Assembly (NCBI GenBank): GCA_965230005.1
Contig: OZ245934.1
Coordinates: 2,666,001 to 2,730,000 of the forward strand
Length of the DNA: 64,000 nt
Source of the DNA: SZUA-309 sp965230005
GTDB taxonomy: Bacteria; Pseudomonadota; Gammaproteobacteria; Pseudomonadales; Azotimanducaceae
Direction: 5' to 3'
Notes under the pieces: generated by a model
Told to the model about the DNA's origin: nothing
The model's input: the letters and a program-made list of their open reading frames with translations, nothing else
Database searches by the model: none
Shown: positions 26,899 to 35,928 of the stretch, piece by piece
Numbering within the stretch: position 1 is the first letter of the stretch
Layout of the letters: every line of letters starts with the position of its first letter
Made by a program: the position numbers and the translations under genes

Positions 26899-26922
26899 AA
26901 ACGGGCCCCTGAGGGCCCGTTT
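26899..26922. terminator. Bidirectional intrinsic terminator between trpC and crp
   Basis: A perfect 10-bp stem AAACGGGCCC / GGGCCCGTTT with a CTGA loop sits between the convergent trpC and crp stops. The plus strand ends the stem with TTT, and the minus strand reads through GTTTTAG, so it can serve both genes. Confidence 0.85.
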
Positions 26923-26955
26923 CAGCACATCCATTGTGATGACCTGAGGTTGGCG

Positions 26956-27669
26956 TCAGCGCGTGCCGTACACCACCATGGTCTTGCCTTTTACCGAGAC
27001 CAGTCCTTGATCTACCAGCGTCTTCAGCACCCGGCCAACCATTTCCCTCGAACAGCCCACGATCCGGCCAATCTCCTGGCGCGTGATCTTGATCTGCATA
27101 CCGTCGGGATGCGTCATGGCATCGGGTTGCTTGGTGAGTTCGAGCAGCGTCCGTGCAACTCGGCCCGTGACGTCGAGAAACGCCAGGTCACTCACTTTCT
27201 GAGTGGTCCGGGAGAGGCGGTCTGCCATCTGCCGGCCCACGGCATAGAGAAGATCCGTGTGCTTCTCTGCCAGTTCTTTGAACTTGCCGTAGGAAAGCTC
27301 GGCAACTTCGCATTCGGTCTTGGCTTTGACCCAGGCGGAGCGCGGCGTGTCATCCGTGAACAGCGGCATCTCCCCGAAGAAGTCACCCTTGTTCAGATAG
27401 GCAACGATGATTTCCCGGCCTGATTCGTCTTCCACCAGTACGGTGACCGAACCTTTGAGGATATAGTAGATGGAGTCGCTCTTATCTCCAGCGTAGATGA
27501 GCGTGCTCTTGGCCGGATACTTCCGACGGTGAGCGGCAGCCAGAAAGCTATCGAGATGGGTGTTCTCCGCATCGGGAGTGTTCATCTGAAAGCCTTTGGC
27601 GGCTAGCGGACGAGCGGAACCCATCCCGGCGACCGAAGAACTTTTCGGCGTACTTTTCGTGGCAAGCAT
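26956..27669 (-). CDS. crp: Vfr/CRP-type cAMP-responsive transcription regulator
   Basis: The cAMP domain has the phosphate-binding GEMPLFTDDTPRSAWVKAKT cassette with the Arg-Ser pair of E. coli CRP; the C-terminal helix-turn-helix reads ITRQEIGRIVGCSREMVGR, with the DNA-contacting Arg, Glu and Arg conserved. The RTTQKV segment before LAFLDVTGR matches Pseudomonas Vfr, including Thr at the second cAMP-contact position. Two starts are possible: 27669 (237 residues, AAGGAG 10 bases upstream) and 27585 (209 residues, AAAGG 7 bases upstream, matching the Vfr length). It diverges from the OsmC gene. Position after trpC is as in Pseudomonas. Confidence 0.93.
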   Translation of the reverse strand: MLATKSTPKSSSVAGMGSARPLAAKGFQMNTPDAENTHLDSFLAAAHRRKYPAKSTLIYAGDKSDSIYYILKGSVTVLVEDESGREIIVAYLNKGDFFGEMPLFTDDTPRSAWVKAKTECEVAELSYGKFKELAEKHTDLLYAVGRQMADRLSRTTQKVSDLAFLDVTGRVARTLLELTKQPDAMTHPDGMQIKITRQEIGRIVGCSREMVGRVLKTLVDQGLVSVKGKTMVVYGTR

Positions 27670-27843
27670 TTTCGTAACGCTCCTTCGTGACATCTTGCGA
27701 GGGAGATACTTGCACAGCGAATCAACGCAGTGTGAGAACTGGTAGACAAACGGTACAAAATCACAGTTTGAACGGTCACCGATCACTCATTTCCGACCCC
27801 GACCGTCACGGTATTACAACTTTTTAAAGGATCTGCGCTTTAC

Positions 27844-28269
27844 ATGTACGCAAAAGTGGAATGGAAGGAGAAGGTTCATTTCGAGGCTATTGCCGACTCC
27901 GGGCATACCGTTGCCATCGATGGACCACCGGAAGGCGGCGGAGAAAATCTCGGTACGCGGCCGATGGAACTCGTGCTCATGGGTCTGGGCGGCTGCGCGG
28001 CCTACGACGTGGTGACCATCCTTGCCAAAGCGCGGCAGAAAGTGACGGATTGTGTGACCCACGTCACAGGCACACGCGTGGACGAAATCCCGCAGGTCTT
28101 CGATACGATCCACCTGACCTTCGTCATCACGGGAACGGATCTCGACGAGAAGAAAGTCGCCCGGGCCGTTTCCCTCTCGGCGGACAAGTACTGCTCCGCA
28201 TCACGGATGCTCGAACGAGGTGGCGTCACCATCACCCACGAGTATCAGTTGATCGACGCAGCTCCGTAA
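27844..28269 (+). CDS. OsmC/Ohr family protein (YhfA-like)
   Basis: A 141-residue protein of the OsmC fold. The two redox cysteines are at GLGGCAAYD (residue 52) and DKYCSASRML, the spacing of thiol-dependent peroxide reductases in this family. It groups with the YhfA-like branch rather than Ohr by its MELVLMGLGGCAA text and its location next to crp, a placement also seen in Pseudomonas and E. coli. Its exact substrate is unknown. Confidence 0.92.
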   Translation: MYAKVEWKEKVHFEAIADSGHTVAIDGPPEGGGENLGTRPMELVLMGLGGCAAYDVVTILAKARQKVTDCVTHVTGTRVDEIPQVFDTIHLTFVITGTDLDEKKVARAVSLSADKYCSASRMLERGGVTITHEYQLIDAAP

Positions 28270-28371
28270 GCCAGCCAGACGGGCGGACCGGCAACAGACG
28301 AACCGCCGGCAGTCGAGCAGGCAGGCGCAGGAAAAGCAGGTTGGATTCCGGAACGTCGGAGGAGCGCCGGC

Positions 28372-28998
28372 TCAGCCCCGGTAGCTTGTCTCGGTCATGA
28401 CCCGGGATACCGCCGTCATCAGTTCTTTAACGGGCCGCGGGAACTCAGTACCGCCGCGCGCCATGGCCTCCGCGCCGTGGCGCGCCTCGTCGGCATGCAT
28501 CTGCTCGACGATCGCACGGCTCTTCGCATCCTGATCCGGCAGGGATTCCATGTGGGCTTCGAGGTGCCGACACACCTGATCTTCCGTGGCTTCCACAAAC
28601 CCCAGACTGACGCGATCTCCGAGGAGTCCGGTAACGACGCCCATGGCGTAAGAGGCCGTGTAGAAGAGCGGATTCAGCACGCTGGGTTTCGCATCGAGCT
28701 CTTCGAGGCGTTCCTGACACCAGGCCAGGTGGTCCGTTTCTTCCTGGGCGGCTGCGAGCAGTGTTTCCCGGGTGGCTGGATCCCGCGCGGCAAGCGCCTG
28801 GCCTTCGTAGAGGCCCTGGGCGCAGATCTCGCCGGTGTGATTCACCCGCATGAGGCCCGCGGCGTGACCGCGCTCCGCGTCGGAGAGCGACGCCTCATCG
28901 ACGATACCGGCGGGGTTGCTGCGACCCGCGTTCGGTGTTGCCGCGAGCGTACGCAGCGCCCGGTCGAACCCGAGCACGACATCGTCTAGTAGAGCCAC
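28372..28998 (-). CDS. coq7: 3-demethoxyubiquinol 3-hydroxylase (Coq7/UbiM-type di-iron enzyme)
   Basis: A 208-residue ferritin-like di-iron monooxygenase for the C6 hydroxylation in ubiquinone synthesis. The iron ligands are visible in NHTGEICAQGLYEGQ, EETDHLAWC, EATEDQVCRHLEAH and DEARHGAEA. It converges on the OsmC gene. The speD gene, which I recall between osmC-like and coq7 genes in P. aeruginosa, is absent from the 102-base gap. Confidence 0.94.
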   Translation of the reverse strand: MALLDDVVLGFDRALRTLAATPNAGRSNPAGIVDEASLSDAERGHAAGLMRVNHTGEICAQGLYEGQALAARDPATRETLLAAAQEETDHLAWCQERLEELDAKPSVLNPLFYTASYAMGVVTGLLGDRVSLGFVEATEDQVCRHLEAHMESLPDQDAKSRAIVEQMHADEARHGAEAMARGGTEFPRPVKELMTAVSRVMTETSYRG

Positions 28999-29048
28999 AA
29001 CACCCTCTCCACTTCTACCGCCACTCGCTTCATCCGGTTCCCTTCGAT

Positions 29049-29399
29049 TCAGCCGAGAGCAGTCAGCTGTCTTCCCCCGAGGAGGTGCAGGTGGATGTGG
29101 TACACCGTCTGCCCGCCTTCCGGGTTGCAGTTCATGATCAGCCGATAACCGGATTCTGCGATGCCTATCTCACTGGCAATCGCCCTGGCTCGCAAAACCA
29201 TCCTGCCTATGAGGCCACTTTCCGATTCGGTTAAGTCGTTCACCGTTGCGATGTGTGCCTTGGGGATAATGAGTACGTGCGTCGGAGCCTGGGGGCTGAT
29301 GTCGTTGAAGGCGAGGAGCTCATCGTCCTCATAGACAACGTCAGCTGGTAGCTCCTGATTGACAATCTTGCAAAACAGGCAATCTGACTCTGTTGCCAT
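29049..29399 (-). CDS. HIT family (histidine triad) nucleotide hydrolase
   Basis: A 115-residue HIT protein, from ATG 29399 (MATESDCLFCKIVNQELPAD). It has two zinc-type cysteines (CLFC), the AFNDISPQAPTHVLIIPK segment and the active site HIHLHLLGG with the histidine triad. HinT-type enzymes hydrolyse adenosine phosphoramidates. It is divergent from the AAA ATPase gene, 71 bases apart. Confidence 0.94.
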   Translation of the reverse strand: MATESDCLFCKIVNQELPADVVYEDDELLAFNDISPQAPTHVLIIPKAHIATVNDLTESESGLIGRMVLRARAIASEIGIAESGYRLIMNCNPEGGQTVYHIHLHLLGGRQLTALG

Positions 29400-29470
29400 G
29401 CCCGGGTCTCCGTCTGCACAGTTAAAGCCGGTTCTGATGAGCCGGGCAGAAATTATATAGCGAGACAGCC

Positions 29471-30943
29471 GTGGCAGACACAAAGGACCTGAGTCTGATC
29501 CTCGATGCGAAGATCCCCATCGTCGTGGTGGAATCCCACGACGAGCGGCGCGTGCTCGCCATGCTGCTGCGCTTCGCCATGAAGCGGCAGCTCTCGTTTT
29601 ATGAATGGCGCGTGACCCAGGGCCTCAAGCTGGGTGGCTTTGGCGCCGGCGTCGCCGACGCTGAGGAATTGAAAGAGCCGGAGGAGCTCCTCGAGCACAT
29701 TACCGCAAGCGAAGGTCCATCGCTTTACGTGCTCTGCGATTTCCACCCCTATCTCGCCAACGAGCCGAAGATCATCCGCTACCTCAAGGACATTGCCCTC
29801 GATCACGAACGCCTCGGCAACACGCTGGTTCTCCTTTCTCACGAGCTGAACGTGCCCGCCGAGCTCGGACGCCTGACGGCCAAGTTTGATCTGCGCCTGC
29901 CAAGCGACGAAGAACTCATGGCCCTCGTCCGATCGCAGGCGAAAGACTGGGCCGAGCAGAATCACGGCAAGAAGGTGCGCACGGACAACGACACCCTGAA
30001 GCGACTCATCGCCAACCTCCGCGGTGTCTCACATTCGGACGCACAGGTGTTGATCCGCCACGCCATCTACGGCGACGGGGCCATCACCGAGTCTGACATT
30101 CCCGAAGTCAACCGACTGAAATTCGAGCTCCTCGATTCCGAGGGGGTGCTTCGCTTTGAATACGACACGGAAGACTTCGGCGCCGTGGCCGGCCTCGACA
30201 ATCTGAAGAACTGGCTCGAGCTCCGAAAGAACGCCTTTCTCACAGCTGCGAAGGATCAGCCCAAGGGCGTCATGCTCCTCGGAGTACAGGGCGGCGGAAA
30301 GTCACTGGCAGCCAAAGCCGTCGCCGGCTACTGGGGTATACCGCTGCTGCGCCTCGACTTCGGCACCCTCTACAACAAGTTTTTCGGTGAAACGGAACGC
30401 AACCTCCGCAACTCCCTCAAACAGGCCGAACTCATGGCGCCCTGCGTGCTCTGGATGGACGAGATCGAGAAGGGCATCGCCACAGGCCAGTCCGACAACG
30501 CCACGTCGAAGCGCGTGTTGTCGACCCTGCTCACCTGGATGGCAGAAAACGACGCGCCCGTATTTATCGTCGCCACCGCCAACGACATCAGTGAGCTGCC
30601 GCCGGAACTCGTACGCAAAGGGCGTCTCGACGAGGTGTTCTTCGTCGACCTGCCGGAGCCCGGCGTCCGCTCGGAAATCTTCCGCATCCATCTGGAGAAA
30701 CGCGATCTCCGGGCAAGCGAGTTTGATCTCGAGGCGCTCGCCGAAAGCTCCGAAGGTTTCACCGGTGCAGAGATCGAAGAAGCCATCGTCTCCGCGCGCT
30801 ATCTGGCCAGCTCCCGCAGCGAGGAACTGCAGCAGGCCGACGTTATGGCGGCGCTGAATCGCACCTACCCCATGTCGATCATGCGCGGCGAAAGCATCGC
30901 ATCCCTGCGCACCTGGGCAGAAGGCCGCACGGTCAAAGCCTGA
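29471..30943 (+). CDS. Ycf46-like AAA family ATPase
   Basis: A 490-residue cytoplasmic AAA ATPase starting at a GTG (29471). The N-terminal 220 residues are the family-specific region (IPIVVVESHDERRVLAMLLR). The AAA module has Walker A GVQGGGKS (residues 271-278), Walker B VLWMDE (326-331), a sensor 1 VATAND, and an arginine-finger-like RKGRLDE segment. It resembles chloroplast/cyanobacterial Ycf46 and the Pseudomonas ATPase that, as I recall, also follows coq7 and HIT genes. Its function in gammaproteobacteria is not established. Its last 79 bases overlap the convergent double-CNBD gene. Confidence 0.87.
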   Translation: MADTKDLSLILDAKIPIVVVESHDERRVLAMLLRFAMKRQLSFYEWRVTQGLKLGGFGAGVADAEELKEPEELLEHITASEGPSLYVLCDFHPYLANEPKIIRYLKDIALDHERLGNTLVLLSHELNVPAELGRLTAKFDLRLPSDEELMALVRSQAKDWAEQNHGKKVRTDNDTLKRLIANLRGVSHSDAQVLIRHAIYGDGAITESDIPEVNRLKFELLDSEGVLRFEYDTEDFGAVAGLDNLKNWLELRKNAFLTAAKDQPKGVMLLGVQGGGKSLAAKAVAGYWGIPLLRLDFGTLYNKFFGETERNLRNSLKQAELMAPCVLWMDEIEKGIATGQSDNATSKRVLSTLLTWMAENDAPVFIVATANDISELPPELVRKGRLDEVFFVDLPEPGVRSEIFRIHLEKRDLRASEFDLEALAESSEGFTGAEIEEAIVSARYLASSRSEELQQADVMAALNRTYPMSIMRGESIASLRTWAEGRTVKA

Positions 30944-31836
30944 TCACCCCGGCGGCTGATGCGCAGCCCTGCCCGCAGCAGCAGAAAACTCGCCAGCGCC
31001 TCGAGGCCGGGGGCCTCGGACTTCACGAGATAGCGCCCACCGGGATCCAGAGCGGCGATCCGCGCCCGCAAGCCGCGGCTGCTGAGGACCCGGAAAGTAG
31101 CGGTCGCCGCACCAGCGTCTTCGGGAAACGCGCCTGACCTCAGCGCCGCTTCCAGGAAGTTGCGAAAGGCCTCCGCAGGACAGACCATCACGCAGCCGTC
31201 GTCGAGCATACGCACGGTGGCATTTCGCGCCTGCCTGGCAATGAGAGCGTCTTCACCGAAGAGTGCGCCTGCTTCAATGAGCACCTCGGGCAGAGACTCT
31301 GCCTGAACCATCGCCCGCCCGGCCGCCAACACAAAGCAGTCGGCAGACGGCGGTGCCTCCCCTTCTCGGATCACGACCTCGTGCGCCAGCACGGGCCGGG
31401 GCACAAGCTCCCGCAGCAGGCGCTGAAAGATCACGGGAGAAAGTGCTTCGAAGAAATGGTTACGGAGGAAACATGCCTGCCAGCCCTGGTCGGCTTCGTC
31501 GAGACTCACGTACCCGGGATCTATATCCGCCACCGCAAGGGCCATGGCGGCTTCACTGATCCGCAGGAAGCGACTCGGCAGCAGCGTGTAGAGCGCGGTG
31601 GACCCGGGATAAACGGCCCGATCACCAACGGGATCCGCTTCAGAAATGATCCGCTCCGGATCGAAGGCGCGTACGGCACCCTGCAGAAGGTAGTAGTGGC
31701 CATCCAGGCGTCGCCCGCGGCGCAGCAGCCAGCGCCCAGCGGGAATTCGCAGCGCCTGACTGTTGCGGGCGATAAGCGCCTGCAGCGGCCGATCGAGGGC
31801 CGCAAAGGGGGGAATTCGTGCCAGTTCCGCTTCCAT
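30865..31836 (-). CDS. Protein with two cyclic-nucleotide-binding-like domains and no helix-turn-helix
   Basis: A 323-residue protein with two cNMP-like domains, about residues 5-110 and 120-230. The second has a phosphate-binding cassette close to canonical (LFGEDALIARQARNATVRML); the first lacks it and is degenerate. The last third (about 235-323) is a further alpha/beta region starting near FRVLSSRGLRARIAALDPGG, with no DNA-binding helix recognised. It follows purD on the same strand by 81 bases. The C terminus is encoded antisense to the 3' end of the AAA gene. The function is unknown. Confidence 0.8.
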   Translation of the reverse strand: MEAELARIPPFAALDRPLQALIARNSQALRIPAGRWLLRRGRRLDGHYYLLQGAVRAFDPERIISEADPVGDRAVYPGSTALYTLLPSRFLRISEAAMALAVADIDPGYVSLDEADQGWQACFLRNHFFEALSPVIFQRLLRELVPRPVLAHEVVIREGEAPPSADCFVLAAGRAMVQAESLPEVLIEAGALFGEDALIARQARNATVRMLDDGCVMVCPAEAFRNFLEAALRSGAFPEDAGAATATFRVLSSRGLRARIAALDPGGRYLVKSEAPGLEALASFLLLRAGLRISRRGDQALTVRPSAQVRRDAMLSPRMIDMG

Positions 31837-31917
31837 AGCGGCACCTTACGGCACCGCGGCCAAGGGGCACGCCGCTGATTGGCTCGCGATCGCGTAAGTG
31901 GATCGCCCGTCTAAAGA

Positions 31918-33198
31918 TCAGTCCCGATTGATGGCCCGGTAGCCGATATCCTTCCGGAAGTAATGGTCGCGCCAGTCGATGGCGGCCACTCCCTCGTAAG
32001 CCCGACGCTGCGCTGCAGCCACGTCCTCACCAAGGCCAACTACGCAGAGCACGCGGCCACCGTTGGTGACGACGGCGCCGTTGTCTTCAAGGGTTCCTGC
32101 ATGGAACGTCTTCAGATCGTCGGTCGGCGCTGCCTCGAGCCCATGAATCACGTCACCTTTGCCATAGCTCCCCGGGTAGCCACCGGCAGCCATGACCACG
32201 CCGAGCGAAGCCCGATCGTCCCAGGCAAGGCTGACGCCCTCGAGCACACCATCGATCGCCTGATTGCAGAGGGTGACGAGATCCGACTGCAGGCGCATGA
32301 GCACCGGCTGCGCTTCCGGGTCGCCAAAACGGCAGTTGAACTCGATGACCTTTGGCGTGCCGTCCGCCGTGATCATGAGGCCCGCATACAGAAACCCCGT
32401 ATAGGGTGCACCATCGGCAGCCATGCCACGGATCGTCGGTTCAATCACTTCCTCCATCACACGCTCGTGGACTTCCGGCGTGACAACTGGCGCCGGTGAA
32501 TAGGCCCCCATGCCACCTGTATTGGGGCCCTTGTCACCGTCCAGTGCGGCTTTGTGATCCTGCGAGGTGGCGAAAGGGACGGCCGTTTTCCCGTCGCAGA
32601 GGCAGATGAAACTCGCCTCTTCACCGGCGAGGAATTCTTCGATGACGACTCGAGCCCCGGCATTCCCGAAAGCGCCACCCGCCAGCATGTCCTCGAGGGC
32701 TGCATTGGCCTCGGCCTCGGTCCCGGCGACAACGACGCCTTTGCCTGCCGCAAGGCCATCGGCTTTAACGACGATGGGTGCACCTTTCTCGGCCACATAG
32801 GCTTTCGCAGCGTCGAGATCTTCGAAAGTCTGATACTCGGCGGTGGGGATTCCGTGCCGGGCCAGAAAATCTTTCGTAAACGACTTGGACCCTTCGAGCT
32901 GCGCGGCTTTGCCGCTCGGCCCGAAGCAGCGCAGGCCTCTGGCCGTGAAGAAGTCCACCACGCCGTCGACGAGGGGCGCCTCAGGGCCGACAATCGTCAG
33001 CGCCACGCCTTCCGCTTCCGCAAAGCCCGCCAGGCCATCGAAGTCGTTGACGGCAAAAGGCACGTTCTCACACTTCGGTTCCCGGGCCGTGCCGGCGTTG
33101 CCGGGCGCCACGTAAACGGCTGTAACGGCTTCGGAGCGGGCGGCACTCCAGGCCAGCGCGTGCTCCCGGCCACCGCTGCCGATCACCAGAATCTTCAT
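31918..33198 (-). CDS. purD: Phosphoribosylamine-glycine ligase
   Basis: A 426-residue ATP-grasp enzyme of purine synthesis (GAR synthetase). It starts MKILVIGSGGREHALAWS at 33198, with AAGGAGG about 13 bases upstream; an in-frame ATG at 33249 overlaps purH but is not homologous. Other signatures are VKADGLAAGKGVVVAGT, GDKGPNTGGMGAYSPAP and EFNCRFGDPEAQ. It is in the purH-purD operon. Confidence 0.97.
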   Translation of the reverse strand: MKILVIGSGGREHALAWSAARSEAVTAVYVAPGNAGTAREPKCENVPFAVNDFDGLAGFAEAEGVALTIVGPEAPLVDGVVDFFTARGLRCFGPSGKAAQLEGSKSFTKDFLARHGIPTAEYQTFEDLDAAKAYVAEKGAPIVVKADGLAAGKGVVVAGTEAEANAALEDMLAGGAFGNAGARVVIEEFLAGEEASFICLCDGKTAVPFATSQDHKAALDGDKGPNTGGMGAYSPAPVVTPEVHERVMEEVIEPTIRGMAADGAPYTGFLYAGLMITADGTPKVIEFNCRFGDPEAQPVLMRLQSDLVTLCNQAIDGVLEGVSLAWDDRASLGVVMAAGGYPGSYGKGDVIHGLEAAPTDDLKTFHAGTLEDNGAVVTNGGRVLCVVGLGEDVAAAQRRAYEGVAAIDWRDHYFRKDIGYRAINRD

Positions 33199-33248
33199 GG
33201 TCGCTGCTGCTCCTCCTTTTTCAGGAAACCCATTCAGGAAACCCGCCA

Positions 33249-34802
33249 TCAGTGGCGGAAATGACGGATGCCCGTGAACACCATGGCAATGCCGTGTTCG
33301 TTGGCGGCCTCTATGACCTCCTGGTCGCGCATGGATCCCCCCGGCTGGACGATCGCGGTGATACCAGCCTCCGCCGCGGCATCGATGCTGTCGCGGAACG
33401 GGAAGAACGCATCACTCGCCATGACGGAACCGGCCACCGTGAGCTCAGCATCCCGGGCTTTGATACCGGCGATGATTGCGCTCGTCACCCGAGCCATCTG
33501 CCCGGCACCCACGCCAATGGTCTGGCCGTCCTTCGCATAAACGATGGCATTCGATTTCACGAACCAGGCCACCTTCCACGCGAAGGCGAGATCCGCAAGT
33601 TCCGTTGCCGTTGGCTGACGCTCAGTCACGACCGTGAGACCAGCATCGTCCCAGCAGAGCTCATCGGCGCTCTGCGCAAGGATGCCGCCGCCAACGCGCT
33701 TGATTTCGAGACCGCGTGGCCGTTCACCAAAAGCGCCGGTGCTCAGGAGCCGCACGTTCTTCTTCCGCTCAGCTACCGAAACCGCCGCGGCGTCGACCTC
33801 CGGTGCGATGACTACTTCCACGAACTGCCGATCGAGGATCGCTGCCAGCGTGTCTCCGTCGAGCGGCCGATTGAAAGCGATAATGCCGCCGAAGGCACTC
33901 GTCGGGTCGGTGGCAAAGGCCAGGTCGTAGGCGGCACCGAGACTTCCGGCCTGGGCGACGCCGCAGGGATTGGCGTGCTTGACGATGACGCAGGCCGGTT
34001 CCTCGAAAACCTTGACACACTCGAGCGCTGCGTCTGTGTCGGCAATGTTGTTATAGGAGAGCGCCTTACCCTGGTGCTGTTCGAGGCCGGCCACGGTGCC
34101 CTCGAGCGCACCGGGCTCTGCGTAAAACGCCGCCTGCTGATGGGGGTTTTCCCCGTAGCGCAGCGCCTGAACCTTCTCGTAGGTGAGCGTCAGCGAATCC
34201 GGCAGGGCCTCTTCGGCCCCGAGGTAGGCCGCCACCATGGCGTCATAGCGGGCTGTGTGCCGAAAGGCTTTGACCGCGAGCGCTTTGCGTTGCTCGTAGG
34301 CGAGACCGCCCGCCGCGAGCCCCTCCAGCACCTCGCCGTAGTCACCCGGATCCACAACCACGGCAACGTCCGCGTGGTTCTTGGCCGAGGAGCGAACCAT
34401 GGCGGGCCCTCCGATATCGATGTTTTCGATGGCGAGCTCGAAGGTGCAGTCCGGCCGGGCCACGGTCTGCGCGAAGGGATAGAGATTGACTACCACAAGA
34501 TCGATGGGGGCGATGTCGTGTTCACTCATGACACCGTCGTCCTGACCCCGGCGGCCGAGAATCCCCCCGTGGATCTTCGGATGCAGCGTTTTTACCCGCC
34601 CATCCATCATCTCCGGAAATCCGGTGTGGGCGGAGACTTCCCGCACCGGGACACCCGCCGCCTCGAGGGCTCGATAGGTGCCGCCGGTGGAGAGGAGCTC
34701 AACGCCATGGTCGGCGAGGTCTCGCCCCAGATCGACGATGCCCGTTTTGTCGGAAACACTGAGGAGTGCACGCCGCGGCATGCGCTTGTTGCTGTCAGTC
34801 AT
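33249..34802 (-). CDS. purH: Bifunctional AICAR transformylase/IMP cyclohydrolase
   Basis: A 517-residue enzyme for the last two steps of IMP synthesis. The N-terminal cyclohydrolase has ALLSVSDKTGIVDLGRDL and GGRVKTLHPKIHGGIL-like text; the transformylase has VKHANPCGVA and VKSNAIVYAKDGQTIGVGAG. The length is standard. It lies 64 bases after dusB. The fis gene, usually between dusB and purH in gammaproteobacteria, is missing. Confidence 0.97.
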   Translation of the reverse strand: MTDSNKRMPRRALLSVSDKTGIVDLGRDLADHGVELLSTGGTYRALEAAGVPVREVSAHTGFPEMMDGRVKTLHPKIHGGILGRRGQDDGVMSEHDIAPIDLVVVNLYPFAQTVARPDCTFELAIENIDIGGPAMVRSSAKNHADVAVVVDPGDYGEVLEGLAAGGLAYEQRKALAVKAFRHTARYDAMVAAYLGAEEALPDSLTLTYEKVQALRYGENPHQQAAFYAEPGALEGTVAGLEQHQGKALSYNNIADTDAALECVKVFEEPACVIVKHANPCGVAQAGSLGAAYDLAFATDPTSAFGGIIAFNRPLDGDTLAAILDRQFVEVVIAPEVDAAAVSVAERKKNVRLLSTGAFGERPRGLEIKRVGGGILAQSADELCWDDAGLTVVTERQPTATELADLAFAWKVAWFVKSNAIVYAKDGQTIGVGAGQMARVTSAIIAGIKARDAELTVAGSVMASDAFFPFRDSIDAAAEAGITAIVQPGGSMRDQEVIEAANEHGIAMVFTGIRHFRH

Positions 34803-34866
34803 GATGTCTCGTTGTCACCGGCTGCGTGCGCCGGAAAAACCAAAATCCGTTCCAAAGGTCGGCGGC

Positions 34867-35835
34867 TCAGGCCGCAAGCGGCCGGGCGAGGGACGAAAGA
34901 AAATCCCGCTGCGCGGCCATGTCCGTGAGCGCATTGAAACGCTGACGGAGTGCATGACGATCCTCGATGCTGCCGAGTTCCGGTAGCTGCTCGAGATACC
35001 ACTGCACGTGTTTGCGCATGATGCGCACGCCCGGTTCACCATAGAACGCATGCCCCGCATCGACGTGCCGAGCCATGGTGGCGAGCTTTGTTTCCAGATT
35101 GAGTTCGCCGGTAACGCCGGCAATCTGCCCGGGCAGCCATGGCGCCCCAAGCGCCGCGCGACCGATCATGACGCCGTCGGCGCCTGTTTCAGCCAGCACG
35201 CGCGCCGCCGTCGCCGCACTGTCGATCTCGCCGTTGGCGAACACCGGCACGCTGACGGCCTGGCAGATCCGGGCAATGGTTTCGTACTCCACCGGTCCCT
35301 CGAAGCGGCAGGCACGGGTGCGCCCGTGGACGGCGATGGCCTGCGCCCCCTCCCCTTCAGCGATCCGGGCGATCTCCACCCCGTTGCGCCGCTCCGGCGC
35401 GACGCCGGTGCGGATCTTCACGGTAATCGGGACCGGCACGGCAGCCACCGCTGCTGCAATGATCCGACGGACCAGATCTTCGTCGGCGAGGAGCTGGGAG
35501 CCGGCTGCTTTGCGGCAGACTTTCTTTGCCGGACAGCCGAAATTGATGTCGATGATCTCGGCGCCATCTTCGTAGTGACGGATCGCCGCCTCAGCAATGG
35601 TTTCGGGATCGCCGCCGGCTATCTGCACCGCGACCGGACTGATGCCCGCCACCGTCTGCCGGCGCAACCGCGACTTCGGGGTACTCCAGAGCTCGGCTTT
35701 GCTGCCAACCATCTCCGAGACCACGTGGCCAACGCCGAACTCCCAGGCGAGGGCCCGGAAGGGGACGTCCGTTACGCCCGCCATAGGCGCAAGAATCATT
35801 GCGTTGCGGAGTGTGTGGGGACCGATGGCAACCAA
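34867..35835 (-). CDS. dusB: tRNA-dihydrouridine synthase DusB
   Basis: A 322-residue flavoenzyme reducing uridine in tRNA. Signatures: MAGVTDVPFRALAWEFG, the catalytic cysteine in INFGCPAKKVCRKAAGS, TVKIRTGVAPE and the FMN phosphate site GADGVMIGRAALGAPW. In most gammaproteobacteria it is the first gene of a dusB-fis operon; here the next gene is purH directly. Confidence 0.96.
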   Translation of the reverse strand: MVAIGPHTLRNAMILAPMAGVTDVPFRALAWEFGVGHVVSEMVGSKAELWSTPKSRLRRQTVAGISPVAVQIAGGDPETIAEAAIRHYEDGAEIIDINFGCPAKKVCRKAAGSQLLADEDLVRRIIAAAVAAVPVPITVKIRTGVAPERRNGVEIARIAEGEGAQAIAVHGRTRACRFEGPVEYETIARICQAVSVPVFANGEIDSAATAARVLAETGADGVMIGRAALGAPWLPGQIAGVTGELNLETKLATMARHVDAGHAFYGEPGVRIMRKHVQWYLEQLPELGSIEDRHALRQRFNALTDMAAQRDFLSSLARPLAA

Positions 35836-35928
35836 GGCTGGGACGCTTCGCTGGCTCCTCGCGGGCCAGTTCCGGAAAGTCGCGCATCATACGCCCGTGG
35901 CCGAAGAAGCTCTAGGTGAGCGGGTGGC

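Noticed and set aside
27670..27843. Possible CRP/Vfr autoregulatory site in the crp-osmC divergent gap
   Set aside because: TCACAG and TGTGAG half-sites are present, but no pair has the 6-base spacing of a full TGTGA-N6-TCACA operator.
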